DNA of 64,000 bases, taken from the NCBI RefSeq assembly GCF_039522365.1, contig NZ_BAAADJ010000023.1, positions 186,001 through 250,000 on the forward strand, written 5' to 3'. This document shows positions 26,826-35,593 of the stretch, one piece after another. Made by a program: the position numbers and the translations under genes. The notes beneath the pieces are model-generated. The model saw only the letters and a list, made by a program, of their open reading frames with translations. It made no database searches and had not been told where the DNA came from. This DNA is from Bacillus carboniphilus (GTDB lineage Bacteria > Bacillota > Bacilli > Bacillales > JC228). Each line of letters begins with the position of its first letter. Position 1 is the first letter of the stretch.

Positions 26826-27581
26826 ATGGAACTTATATATGCTATTTGTTTTCTAATATTGGGCTTATTACTCGGCTCATTTTATAATGTAGTGGGGCTA
26901 CGTGTCCCTTTGAAAAAATCAATAGTTTATCCAAACTCTCATTGTCCACGATGTGAGAAAGAGTTAGGGCCATTAGAGTTAATTCCTGTTCTCTCATACA
27001 TATGGATTGGAGGCAAGTGCCGAAATTGTAAAGCACCGATCTCCATGCTATATCCTTTTATAGAATTGTTAACAGGACTTCTATTCATGTACGCCTTTCT
27101 TTATTTTGGATGGTCGAATGAATTGGTAGTTTCGCTGTTACTCATTTCATTATTAAGTATTATTATTGTATCGGACCTTCGATACATGATCATCCCTGAT
27201 AAAATATTACTAGTGTTTTTGTTTTGCTTTTTAATATATAGAATTCTATCTCCACTTGACCCATGGTGGAATCCATATGCTGCAGCATTTGGTGCCTCCT
27301 TATTTTTATTATTGGTTGCCATCATTAGTAAAGGTGGAATGGGTGGTGGAGATATTAAGTTATTTTTTGTTATTGGCATTGCTTTAGGATTTCCTAATGT
27401 TCTATTCACCTTTTTTATTGCCAGCATTCTAGGTGCACTTGTCGGCGTTCTAGGGATTGTATTAGGTAAAGTGAAAAAAAGGCAAGCGATTCCCTTTGGT
27501 CCCTTTATCGCTGTTGGAGCCTTAATCTCATTGTTATACGGAGAGCAACTTATTGATTGGTATATTCAAAGTCTTTGGTAG
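26826..27581 (+). CDS. comC: Prepilin peptidase / N-methyltransferase (ComC/PilD)
   Basis: Membrane aspartyl protease that cuts prepilins after the leader Gly and methylates the new N terminus. 251 aa; two CxxC pairs (CPRC ... CRNC) in the first loop, catalytic aspartates in SDLRYMIIPD and GGMGGGDIKLFF, and about seven membrane segments. It occupies the position of comC of B. subtilis, upstream of spoIIB, and is the only prepilin peptidase seen in the window. It is followed 13 bp later by pilM. Confidence 0.95.
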   Translation: MELIYAICFLILGLLLGSFYNVVGLRVPLKKSIVYPNSHCPRCEKELGPLELIPVLSYIWIGGKCRNCKAPISMLYPFIELLTGLLFMYAFLYFGWSNELVVSLLLISLLSIIIVSDLRYMIIPDKILLVFLFCFLIYRILSPLDPWWNPYAAAFGASLFLLLVAIISKGGMGGGDIKLFFVIGIALGFPNVLFTFFIASILGALVGVLGIVLGKVKKRQAIPFGPFIAVGALISLLYGEQLIDWYIQSLW

Positions 27582-27594
27582 GTGGTGAAAGTGA

Positions 27595-28572
27595 ATGAGC
27601 GGCTTAATTACTAGAAAACATCATCGAGTGAACATCATGATCAACGACCGTTTCGTTCGCTTTGTTGAAACTGGAAAAAATAAAACAATCATAAAATATG
27701 GGCAAAAGGTTATTCCATCAGGCCTTGTGAAAAATGGAGTCATTGATTCAAATGAAGAATTCCCTTCATTTTTGTCACAGTTTGTAAAAGAATCAAAGAT
27801 TCAGAGAAGAATAGCTCGTTTTTGTGTGCCCGATTCCCATGTCATTTTAAGACAAACAAATGTCCCCTTAGAAGTGCCTGACTCTGAAATTAAGGGGCAT
27901 TTATACTTCCAATTAGGACAGTCCTTGCATTTGCCGTTTGAAGACCCAATCATTGAAGCAGTCCCAAAGGGAGTTAACAATGGGGAAAAAGAGGTTTTGC
28001 TAGTGGCCACAAAGGAATCCACTGTTCAGCAGTATAAGAAGATGTTAGCTTCCTCTAAATTACATGCTGAAGCTGCAGACTTGTCTTGTTTATCCATTTA
28101 TCGTTTGTACTACCATCTAGACTTAGCCCGTCCACAAGAGCATTTACTTATTGTACATGCCGATTCTGATTCACTTGTATTATCTGTTTTTCATGACCAT
28201 AAACCTGTGATTATCAGGCAAGTTCAATTAGATTTGCCTGAAGAGGCAATTGAAGTCCATCAAAACGGTAAATATATGGATCAGCTTTTGTGGAAAGGAA
28301 CTAGTCATCAATTACATGAAATGACTTCAACCGTTCTGGATGAGGTAAATCGAATGATGAACGTATATCGTTCTAACCTGGCAAAAGGGCAATATGAAGT
28401 CAATAAAATTTTAGTTGTAGGCGACCATCCTTGTCTTCCTCAGTTTGTGGCAGAATTAAATGGACAGCTCGCTCAAGCAATTGAATCTTTTATTGAACCT
28501 TTATTTCAAACGAAGAAAAATGTAAATGTTCCGGCACTATTTTCAGATTGTATCGGTTTGGGGCTGAAGTAG
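27595..28572 (+). CDS. pilM: Type IV pilus assembly protein PilM (actin-like)
   Basis: Cytoplasmic actin-fold protein that binds the N terminus of PilN and links the motor to the PilNO subcomplex. 325 aa, with family features such as KNGVIDSNEEFPSFLSQFVKE, PLEVPDSEIKGHLYFQLGQS and DEVNRMMNVYRSNLAKG. Sequence conservation is low but order pilM-pilN-pilO is diagnostic. ATG 27595 has a GGTGG site. Overlap or close spacing joins it to pilN. Confidence 0.87.
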   Translation: MSGLITRKHHRVNIMINDRFVRFVETGKNKTIIKYGQKVIPSGLVKNGVIDSNEEFPSFLSQFVKESKIQRRIARFCVPDSHVILRQTNVPLEVPDSEIKGHLYFQLGQSLHLPFEDPIIEAVPKGVNNGEKEVLLVATKESTVQQYKKMLASSKLHAEAADLSCLSIYRLYYHLDLARPQEHLLIVHADSDSLVLSVFHDHKPVIIRQVQLDLPEEAIEVHQNGKYMDQLLWKGTSHQLHEMTSTVLDEVNRMMNVYRSNLAKGQYEVNKILVVGDHPCLPQFVAELNGQLAQAIESFIEPLFQTKKNVNVPALFSDCIGLGLK

Positions 28573-28580
28573 GTGGATGT

Positions 28581-29162
28581 ATGTTAGTTGATATTAATTT
28601 AATTCAGAAACCTAAACAACGAAATACACCGCTGTTTATATTAGCTGGATTTGCTTTGCTGTCTTTTGCCCTTGTCATAACAACTGGTATCTTGTGGTAT
28701 AACGGGGAACTTCAAATGAAGGACCGGTTAGAAAATCAATTAGCACACGTGCAGGAACTCAGAGGTATAAGAGAACAACAAAATCAACCTATTGAAACCG
28801 TAACGCCAACTAAACAATATGAAGAAACGGTTCAGTGGATGGATGATTATCCGTTATCTACCGTAGTGGTGATAGATGAAATTCGTACATTACTCACAGA
28901 TAGAGGCTTTATTCTACAATTTGATTACTCAAGCTCGGAGCGCATTCATTTGGTAGCCCAATTTGATGCCTCAAGGGAAGTGGCTTTCTTTTTTGAACGA
29001 CTACAGGCCTCACCGCTGTTTACGAATGTAGTCCTTAATAAAATAGAAACGGTTAAATTAGATAATGGGAATCCCGATGTTCTTCCAAGATATCGAGCAG
29101 ATTTTAATTTGGCTATTCAAGCTACTGAAGTGCAGAAGGCGAAGAAGGAGAGTGGTCAATAA
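28581..29162 (+). CDS. pilN: Type IV pilus assembly protein PilN
   Basis: Bitopic protein of 193 aa. The cytoplasmic N terminus MLVDINLIQKPKQRNTPLF is the PilN motif (INLI/INLLP) that binds PilM. One membrane helix (FILAGFALLSFALVITTGILW) is followed by a coiled coil and a ferredoxin-like domain outside the membrane. ATG 28581 fits AGGTGG at 28571. Its stop overlaps the pilO start by one base. Confidence 0.87.
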   Translation: MLVDINLIQKPKQRNTPLFILAGFALLSFALVITTGILWYNGELQMKDRLENQLAHVQELRGIREQQNQPIETVTPTKQYEETVQWMDDYPLSTVVVIDEIRTLLTDRGFILQFDYSSSERIHLVAQFDASREVAFFFERLQASPLFTNVVLNKIETVKLDNGNPDVLPRYRADFNLAIQATEVQKAKKESGQ

Positions 29163-29800
29163 TGAATGCTACCAATATCGCAAAATTGACTCTCCTTTCG
29201 TTTATTATTCTAGCTTTACTTTTATTTTCAGGATATCAATTTGTGGCGCTACCAATTGAGAAAGAGATTCAATCACTAGAAAGTGAAATAGAAATGGAAA
29301 CGAAGCGATATCAAAGTTTAGAAGTATTGGAAAATAAACCAGAAGATCCTGGGGAAATTAAACTGAATCAGTTAAAAGCACAGCTACCAACCAATCCATT
29401 ATTAGATCAGTTAATCTTGGATTTGGAGAAAGCGGAGCTTGCATCCAATACACTAATATTAAATATGTCCTTCGGTGTTGCATCACTAGAACAGCCTGCT
29501 GAAGATTCTGCAACGGATCAGACAGAAGAAACCGATTCAACTGAAACAAGTACCACTACCTCATTTCCAAATGGAGTAGAGAAGTTAACTGTCTCGATGT
29601 CAGTCCAAGCTCCTTCACATAATCACCTAGAGCTCTTTTTGAAAGAACTTGAAGAGATGGAGCGGATTATTCAAGTAGAAAACCTAGCCTTCAGTGGAGG
29701 TGAAGGTCAGACTAACGAAACAAACTCAACGGTAGTTTTTTCAATCCAAATCTCTGCCTTCTACTATCCCAATGGGGAAATAATGGAGACTAATTCATAA
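29162..29800 (+). CDS. pilO: Type IV pilus assembly protein PilO
   Basis: A 212-aa bitopic protein: one membrane helix (LTLLSFIILALLLFSGYQF), a coiled coil (IEKEIQSLESEIEMETKRYQSLEVL), a linker rich in Thr/Glu/Ser and a C-terminal ferredoxin-like domain (VEKLTVSMSVQAPSHNHLELFLKELEEMERIIQVENLAF). Partner of PilN. No pilP or pilQ follows, as expected in a Gram-positive cell without an outer membrane. Last gene of the pilus island. Confidence 0.87.
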   Translation: MNATNIAKLTLLSFIILALLLFSGYQFVALPIEKEIQSLESEIEMETKRYQSLEVLENKPEDPGEIKLNQLKAQLPTNPLLDQLILDLEKAELASNTLILNMSFGVASLEQPAEDSATDQTEETDSTETSTTTSFPNGVEKLTVSMSVQAPSHNHLELFLKELEEMERIIQVENLAFSGGEGQTNETNSTVVFSIQISAFYYPNGEIMETNS

Positions 29801-29845
29801 TTTGAACCGATTGCCAAAATTGACAAATCTGTTCGAAACATGACG

Positions 29846-29880
29846 ATAACAAGACGACAAAAGTCTTGTTATTTTTTTTT
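29846..29880 (+). terminator. Terminator at the end of the pilus island
   Basis: ATAACAAGAC (29846-29855) pairs with GTCTTGTTAT (29863-29872), 7-base loop, then a run of eight T. Separates pilO from spoIIB. Confidence 0.95.
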
Positions 29881-29927
29881 GTCTCTATGATAGGATAGGG
29901 CAAAACTAGTAAAAGGGGGAGGAAGAT

Positions 29928-30929
29928 TTGAGAGAAGAACCAAATAAAGATGGTCAAATAAAGATTATGTTAAATGATAAGCAGACATCATATAAAGAAG
30001 AAAGAAAAACACAAGCAAAGGATTTACTAGAGAATGTCAAACTAGAAACAGCAGCCACAAGTGAGGAAGCGGATGCAGATTTTGATTGGATCCTACCAGA
30101 AGTAGAGCCGGAACCGAAGACGTTTAAGCAAGCAACGGGGATTAAACAAAAGGGTGGACGGAAAAAAACGTCTCCTTCTTCTAGGAATGTTTTTCATACA
30201 TTTGGTTCTCTCATTTTTTCTATTGCCTTCGCCGTTGGATTGGGGATTGCTTTTGGCTTAATTCTATTAAAGTTTATTTCCGTTGAAGAAGCTCCGGCAG
30301 TTGTGCAAGCAAATAATCCAACTCCACAAACTGAACAGCCAAGTAATAACGGTTCACTTGGTTCCGCTCTCCTTCCTAGTTTTACTAGCTATGTAATCCA
30401 AGGCGGAATCTTTTCGAGTAAAGAATCAGCTAATACATTAGTTGGTCAGCTCAATGAAAAAAGCATACCTTCTGAAGTGGTTTTAATGGAAGATGGGAAT
30501 TATTATGTATTTCTTGGACTAGCTTCGAACGAACAAGAAGCTAAAAGAATAGCTGAAATCTATAAAGGGCAGGGTGTTGAAGTATATGCAAAAGCACTCA
30601 CGCTAAACGAAATGACAATAGAGCAGCTAGATTCGACTAGTGCAGCTGTATTCAACCAAGGTGCTACTATCATGCCAACATTAGTCGATGTAGCAGGTAA
30701 AGTAGCATTGGGTCAAAGTGTACCGCAAGATACGTTATCGACCATTACGGGTGTGGCCAATTCGTTTAATGAAGTAACGGTACAAGAACCTATTGTTCAA
30801 ACGGTTACGCAGATTATTCTTCAATCTAGTGGGGCATTACAAAACTATGCACAAACGAATAATATGAGTCAGGCAAATGCAATTCAGGATGCTTTGCTCT
30901 CTTATATTAAATTAAATATAGAAAAATAA
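29928..30929 (+). CDS. spoIIB: Stage II sporulation protein B, SPOR-domain protein
   Basis: Promotes septal peptidoglycan thinning and engulfment in sporulation; SPOR domains bind denuded glycans. 333 aa: charged cytoplasmic part (1-85), one membrane helix (about 90-115, GSLIFSIAFAVGLGIAFGLILL), a SPOR domain (about 155-225, SYVIQGGIFSSKESANTLVGQ ... GNYYVFLGLASNEQEAKRIAE), and a C-terminal helical part. TTG 29928 follows GGGGGAGG. Length and place before maf match B. subtilis spoIIB. Confidence 0.88.
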   Translation: MREEPNKDGQIKIMLNDKQTSYKEERKTQAKDLLENVKLETAATSEEADADFDWILPEVEPEPKTFKQATGIKQKGGRKKTSPSSRNVFHTFGSLIFSIAFAVGLGIAFGLILLKFISVEEAPAVVQANNPTPQTEQPSNNGSLGSALLPSFTSYVIQGGIFSSKESANTLVGQLNEKSIPSEVVLMEDGNYYVFLGLASNEQEAKRIAEIYKGQGVEVYAKALTLNEMTIEQLDSTSAAVFNQGATIMPTLVDVAGKVALGQSVPQDTLSTITGVANSFNEVTVQEPIVQTVTQIILQSSGALQNYAQTNNMSQANAIQDALLSYIKLNIEK

Positions 30930-30982
30930 TATAAAAACTAGCATGTATTTTTGTCTATTTTCCGGGAAATGTAGCGAAAAAG

Positions 30983-31033
30983 AGAAAGGCTGTCGACAAA
31001 AGATTAAAAATTCGACAGTTTTTCTTTTTTTAT
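30983..31033 (+). terminator. Terminator after spoIIB
   Basis: CTGTCGA (30990-30996) pairs with TCGACAG (31012-31018), extended by A/T and G-U pairs, followed by TTTTTCTTTTTTT. Confidence 0.88.
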
Positions 31034-31144
31034 TTTTATTGACCAACTATTAAGAAACTTTAAGATCACTTTGCTTTTGGTTTATACATTTTGGTAATAT
31101 ATAGGTAGATTTCCTTTTCTAATCCAATCTAATAGGTGATAGTT

Positions 31145-31711
31145 ATGAATCCACTCATTTTAGCTTCAGGATCTCCAAGACGTAGTGAATTATTGAAACA
31201 GATGGATGTTTCATTTCAAGTCCACAAAAGTGGTGCTGACGAAAGTCTCCCTCCGAACATACGGCCACAAGATGCTGTTACAGAACTATCCTCACGAAAG
31301 GCACTAGAAGTTGCATCGCAATATCCCAATCACTTTGTATTAGGTGCCGATACAGTTGTTTCCATTCAAAATGAAATACTTGGCAAGCCAGAAACTGAAG
31401 AAGAAGCTTTTACCATGTTAAAAAAACTGTCTGATACAACGCACCAGGTATTCACCGGTGTTACTCTTGTCGTAAATGGACAAGCTCATTCCTTTTATGA
31501 AGGAACCGATGTAACCTTTTGGACGTTATCAGATGAAGAAATCAAACAATATATTAAAACGGGGGAACCTTTCGATAAGGCTGGTGGATACGGCATTCAA
31601 GGGAAAGGAGCTTATTTCGTCAAAGAAATAAAAGGTGATTTCTACACGGTAATGGGTCTCCCTATCGCGAAAACCATCCGTCAGTTAAAACAATTTGGCT
31701 TCCCCGTATAA
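31145..31711 (+). CDS. maf: Maf family nucleoside triphosphate pyrophosphatase
   Basis: House-cleaning enzyme that hydrolyses dTTP/UTP and modified nucleotides; overproduction in B. subtilis blocks septation. 188 aa with LILASGSPRRSELLKQ at the N terminus and LGADTVVSIQNEILGKP carrying the catalytic region, then GYGIQGKGAYFVKEIKGDFYTVMGLP. ATG 31145 is 7 bp after AGGTGA (31132-31137); an upstream GTG at 31136 overlaps the site. Confidence 0.96.
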   Translation: MNPLILASGSPRRSELLKQMDVSFQVHKSGADESLPPNIRPQDAVTELSSRKALEVASQYPNHFVLGADTVVSIQNEILGKPETEEEAFTMLKKLSDTTHQVFTGVTLVVNGQAHSFYEGTDVTFWTLSDEEIKQYIKTGEPFDKAGGYGIQGKGAYFVKEIKGDFYTVMGLPIAKTIRQLKQFGFPV

Positions 31712-31727
31712 TGAAGGAGGAAGTTAT

Positions 31728-32417
31728 GTGAAGGAATCCCTCATCATGGTCCGGGATGTTCCGCAAGAGGAGCGTCCCAGAGAACGATTTATGAATGAAG
31801 GACCCACTAGTTTATCAAACCAAGATTTGTTGGCGTTAATTTTACGAACGGGTTCTCATCAGGAGTCAGTTATGGAATTGTCACAAAAGTTGGTTGTTAA
31901 ATTTGAAGGTTTACGAATGTTAAAGGATGCTAGTCTTGAAGAATTAACCAGTATAAAAGGAATTGGAACAGCAAAGGCTATACAATTGTTGGCTACCTTT
32001 GAATTAGCAAGAAGAGTCGCAAGCCTGAAAGATACAGACCGATATACCATCCGCTCTCCTGAGGATGGGGCAAATTATGTTATGAGTGAAATGAGATTCC
32101 TCTCTCAAGAGCATTTCGTTTGTATTTACCTCAATACTAAGAACCAAGTACTTCATAAGCAAACCATTTTTATAGGGAGTCTTAATGCATCTATTGTTCA
32201 CCCAAGAGAAGTATTTAAAGAAGCTTTCAGACGGTCAGCAGCCTCCATCATTTGCTTTCATAATCATCCATCAGGAGATCCAGCCCCTTCACGAGAAGAT
32301 ATAGAAGTTACCAAGCGTCTAGCCGAATGTGGAAAGATAATTGGTATCGAAGTTTTGGATCACTTGATTATAGGTGAAAATCGTTACGTAAGTTTAAAGG
32401 AAAAAGGATATTTATAA
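31728..32417 (+). CDS. radC: RadC/YsxA, JAB-domain DNA repair-like protein
   Basis: 229-aa RadC family protein. An N-terminal helix-hairpin-helix region (IKGIGTAKAIQLLATFELARR) precedes a JAB/MPN metalloprotease-like domain with the JAMM signature FHNHPSGDPAPSREDIEVTKRL. Its role in repair is not settled for the family. GTG 31728 follows GAAGGAGGA (31713-31721) with 7 bp; the open frame back to 31695 overlaps maf without a site. Confidence 0.93.
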   Translation: MKESLIMVRDVPQEERPRERFMNEGPTSLSNQDLLALILRTGSHQESVMELSQKLVVKFEGLRMLKDASLEELTSIKGIGTAKAIQLLATFELARRVASLKDTDRYTIRSPEDGANYVMSEMRFLSQEHFVCIYLNTKNQVLHKQTIFIGSLNASIVHPREVFKEAFRRSAASIICFHNHPSGDPAPSREDIEVTKRLAECGKIIGIEVLDHLIIGENRYVSLKEKGYL

Positions 32418-32600
32418 CACTAGGATTTTAGTTCTGATTGAGCTATAATTAAGTTTATGATTTTTATGTGGTACTTCGAAAAAATGTAGGATAAACCAAA
32501 GCGTTTTCTACACAATAGTATGGGGAAAAATCGTTGATGACTCCTATGTTTCAAGGAATTCTGTCTTAATTGGATTCGGGTTAGAAAGGGAGATTTACAT

Positions 32601-33605
32601 ATGTTTGGAACAAGAGATTTAGGAATTGATTTAGGAACTGCAAACACACTGGTTTATATTAAAGGTAAGGGCATTGTGCTTAGAGAACCATCTGTCGTTG
32701 CTTTCCAAACGGATACAAAAAGTATTGTCGCTGTTGGTAATGACGCTAAAAATATGATTGGTCGTACACCAGGAAATGTGGTGGCACTTAGACCGATGAA
32801 GGATGGTGTCATCGCCGATTACGATACAACAGCAACAATGATGAAATATTACATTAAAAATGCTTTAAGAAGAGGCGCATTCGCTAGAAAACCATATGTA
32901 ATGGTTTGTGTTCCATCTGGAATTACAGCCGTTGAAGAACGAGCTGTTGTTGATGCAACCAGACAAGCAGGTGCGAGAGACGCTTATACGATTGAGGAAC
33001 CATTTGCAGCTGCAATTGGAGCAAACTTACCTGTATGGGAACCGACTGGAAGTATGGTTGTGGATATTGGCGGAGGTACTACCGAAGTTGCGATCATCTC
33101 ATTAGGTGGTATTGTAACGAGTCAATCTATTCGCATTGCTGGTGATGAGATGGATGACGCCATCATTAGTTATATCCGCAAAACTTATAATTTGATGATT
33201 GGGGATCGTACAGCGGAGTCCATCAAAATGGAAATTGGTGCTGCTTGTGACCCTGAAGGCGTTGACAACATGGAGATTAGAGGTAGAGACCTTCTAACGG
33301 GCTTACCTAAAACGATCGAAATCACTCCAGAAGAAATTGCGAAAGCGTTACACGATACAGTAGAAGCTATCGTAGATGCTGTTAAAGTGACATTAGAAAA
33401 AACACCACCAGAACTAGCTGCTGATATTATGGATCGCGGTATTGTGCTAACAGGTGGTGGAGCTTTACTACGCAATATGGATAAAGTTATTAGTGAGGAA
33501 ACAAATATGCCAGTTCTAATTGCTGAGAATCCACTTGATTGTGTAGCCATTGGAACAGGTAAAGCACTAGACCATATTCACTTATTTAAAAACAAAGCAA
33601 AATAG
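32601..33605 (+). CDS. mreB: Rod-shape determining actin homologue MreB
   Basis: Membrane-associated actin-like protein that guides lateral wall synthesis. 334 aa with the phosphate loops [21 protein letters not shown] and [20 protein letters not shown] and the C-terminal [12 protein letters not shown]. The ATG has an AAGGGAG site. The 183-bp gap from radC contains a TATAAT at 32444-32449 with no clear -35, so a separate promoter is possible. Confidence 0.98.
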   Translation: MFGTRDLGIDLGTANTLVYIKGKGIVLREPSVVAFQTDTKSIVAVGNDAKNMIGRTPGNVVALRPMKDGVIADYDTTATMMKYYIKNALRRGAFARKPYVMVCVPSGITAVEERAVVDATRQAGARDAYTIEEPFAAAIGANLPVWEPTGSMVVDIGGGTTEVAIISLGGIVTSQSIRIAGDEMDDAIISYIRKTYNLMIGDRTAESIKMEIGAACDPEGVDNMEIRGRDLLTGLPKTIEITPEEIAKALHDTVEAIVDAVKVTLEKTPPELAADIMDRGIVLTGGGALLRNMDKVISEETNMPVLIAENPLDCVAIGTGKALDHIHLFKNKAK

Positions 33606-33616
33606 TTCATAAGTCC

Positions 33617-33650
33617 GGGATCTTACAATGAAAGTGAGATCCCCACTTTC
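33617..33650 (+). promoter_or_regulatory. Two mutually exclusive hairpins between mreB and mreC
   Basis: GGGATCT (33617-33623) pairs with AGATCCC (33637-33643). GAAAGTG (33630-33636) pairs with CACTTTC (33644-33650), and its loop is exactly AGATCCC. The two cannot form together. No T run follows, so this is not a normal terminator; a role in RNA processing or attenuation is possible. Confidence 0.5.
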
Positions 33651-33728
33651 CGTTTCGAAAATATTTTTACATAAAACCATCAATCCTTATAAATTGAAAG
33701 ATAATAGAATGTACATGAGGTGTAAGTC

Positions 33729-34607
33729 ATGCCACAATTTTTTCTCAACAAGCGGCTTATGTTTCTCCTTGTGAGTATCATTATTCTCGTGGCATTGATC
33801 GGCTTTTCTATTCGAGAAAGAGGTCAACTCACTTGGATGGAGCAATTTGTTAAAGACACTACAGGCTTTGTCCAGAATATTGTATCGAAACCCGCTGATG
33901 CAGTAGCTGATATTTATGGAAGTGTTCAAGATCTATTAAATACATACGAAGAAAATCGACTGCTTAAGAGTAAAATTCAAGATTATCACTTGTTAGATCA
34001 GAAAGTGAAAGACCTTACCCAAGAAAACGAAGACCTTCGAAAAGTTTTGGAAAAAGAAGAAAACCTTCGTGATTTTGATCCAATTCAGGCAACTGTTATT
34101 GGAAGAAATCCGGATCGTTGGCATGAAATCATTGAGTTAAATAAGGGCTCTGTAAACGGTATAGAGGATAATATGGCTGTCATTACTGGAGATGGCCTAA
34201 TCGGAAAAATCAAGAGTACTTCTCAATTCACGTCGACCGTTCAATTACTAAGTTCAATGGATCCTACAAATCGTATATCGGCAATCGTTCAGGGGGAGGA
34301 CGAAGAGATAAAAGGGATTATTGAAGGATTTGATAAAGATAAAAAGGTCCTACTATTAAAAGAGATACCTTATGATAAGGAAGTTGAAGAGGGAGCTGCC
34401 GTGGTGTCATCCGGCTTAGGTGGCGTATTTCCAAGTGACTTATTTATTGGTACGATTATTGAAGTTGTACCTGATAAATATGGACTTACGCAGACTGCCT
34501 ATGTAGAACCAGCAGCAGATATGCACAGCATTAACCATGTAATCATTGTAAAGAGAAAAGCAACCGAACCAGTTCTTTCTTTTACAAATGAGGGGGATGA
34601 GGAGTAA
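33729..34607 (+). CDS. mreC: Rod-shape determining protein MreC
   Basis: Bitopic membrane protein that ties MreB to the wall-synthesis enzymes outside the membrane. 292 aa: an N-terminal membrane helix (RLMFLLVSIIILVALIGFSI), a coiled coil (about 70-115, ENRLLKSKIQDYHLLDQKVKDLTQENEDLRKVLE) and two beta domains with VIGRNPDRWHEIIELNKGSVNGI. It follows mreB after a 123-bp gap and overlaps mreD by one base. Confidence 0.96.
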   Translation: MPQFFLNKRLMFLLVSIIILVALIGFSIRERGQLTWMEQFVKDTTGFVQNIVSKPADAVADIYGSVQDLLNTYEENRLLKSKIQDYHLLDQKVKDLTQENEDLRKVLEKEENLRDFDPIQATVIGRNPDRWHEIIELNKGSVNGIEDNMAVITGDGLIGKIKSTSQFTSTVQLLSSMDPTNRISAIVQGEDEEIKGIIEGFDKDKKVLLLKEIPYDKEVEEGAAVVSSGLGGVFPSDLFIGTIIEVVPDKYGLTQTAYVEPAADMHSINHVIIVKRKATEPVLSFTNEGDEE

Positions 34608-35125
34608 TGAAGAAACTCATCCTCCCTGCTAGTGTACTCTTCATTTTTTTACTTGAAGGTATGTATGTACAGTTTTTTGGTAGCTTTGATGCGGGACAAG
34701 AATGGATTTTTGTTCCCCGTTTCTTGTTTTGCACGCTTTTTTTTATTGTACTTTTTTACGACAGAACCCAAGGTTTCTTGTATGCACTCTGTTTCGGACT
34801 TCTATTTGATATCGTTTACACGGAAGTTTTAGGTGTATACCTTGCACTTTTTCCAGTACTTTGCTACGTATTAGACCGATTAATGAGGTTATTTCATCAT
34901 CATTTGTTAATTATTATTGCTGTGACGCTCCTTGGAATAGTCGGATTGGAGTTTTCAGTTTACGCATTAAATTTACTTCTTCAAGTGACGGATATGGGCA
35001 TGGAACAGTTTCTAGAAAAAAGATTAGTACCTACGCTCTATTTTAATGGAATCTTTTTAATTCTTTTTTCATTCCCATTAAGAAAATTCATCTTTTACTT
35101 ACAAGCAAAGATTCTTGATGAGTAA
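34607..35125 (+). CDS. mreD: Rod-shape determining protein MreD
   Basis: Polytopic membrane partner of MreC, 172 aa with about five hydrophobic segments. Family match is by hydrophobic pattern, the EGMYVQFF and GLLFDIVYTEVLGVY regions and position. Starts in the mreC stop codon (TAATG). No terminator is evident after it; instead an inverted-repeat element fills the gap to minC. Confidence 0.93.
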   Translation: MKKLILPASVLFIFLLEGMYVQFFGSFDAGQEWIFVPRFLFCTLFFIVLFYDRTQGFLYALCFGLLFDIVYTEVLGVYLALFPVLCYVLDRLMRLFHHHLLIIIAVTLLGIVGLEFSVYALNLLLQVTDMGMEQFLEKRLVPTLYFNGIFLILFSFPLRKFIFYLQAKILDE

Positions 35126-35183
35126 GTGGATAAAATGAAGGCTATTTTTGAATGTTATTTCTTGCACATAAAGGTCAACTACA

Positions 35184-35431
35184 GTTGATTGGAGTGGAAG
35201 GTGCTTGAGTCCTCATAAAATGCTGCGCATTTTTCTCGTGCGAAGTACATGCTGCCGTAGCCTTTCATGTCCTGTGGGAGGAAGGGACAAGGGAGACCCC
35301 GCAGGAGCGATAGGGGAACGAAGGCTAAGAACGCCACGTCCTGTGGCAACGCCTTCGTAACCAACATCCTGTTGGCCAGAGGAGGCTCCCGGACCGCCCA
35401 CTCTAGCTGCGCACCTGTAACGGAAATCAAC
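35184..35431. repeat. 248-bp inverted-repeat-bounded intergenic element
   Basis: Left end GTTGATT-8 bp-AGGTGC (35184-35204) mirrors right end GCACCT-8 bp-AATCAAC (35411-35431) exactly, including the 8-bp gaps. Inside are hairpins: ACGAAGGC/GCCTTCGT around a nested GCCAC-GTCCT-GTGGC, and CCAACA-TCC-TGTTGG. TCCTGTGG or a close variant occurs three times. It is GC-rich against its neighbours. From memory, elements with GAGGAGGCTCCCGGACCGCCC and GGAAATCAAC ends are common between genes in Bacillaceae. No open frame here looks coding. This accounts for most of the 468-bp gap 35126-35593. Confidence 0.85.
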
Positions 35432-35593
35432 GGCCATAGTTCATCGAGTCTACTCTTGGCTAAAGGCATAAAAGAATGCTAAAACAGCTATTTAAAAAGA
35501 TTTTAATGTTAATTTTTTATTCTTTTTAGCGTGAAAAAAAGGAAAATACAGGCCTTTTGTTGAAATATACAATAGGTTAGAGGTGACAAACAT

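Noticed and set aside
33185-33550. 121-codon minus-strand frame inside mreB
   Set aside because: Antisense shadow of a fully conserved gene.
35179-35482. Open frames within the mreD-minC gap
   Set aside because: They lie in the inverted-repeat element, have odd Arg/Pro/Cys composition and no ribosome site.
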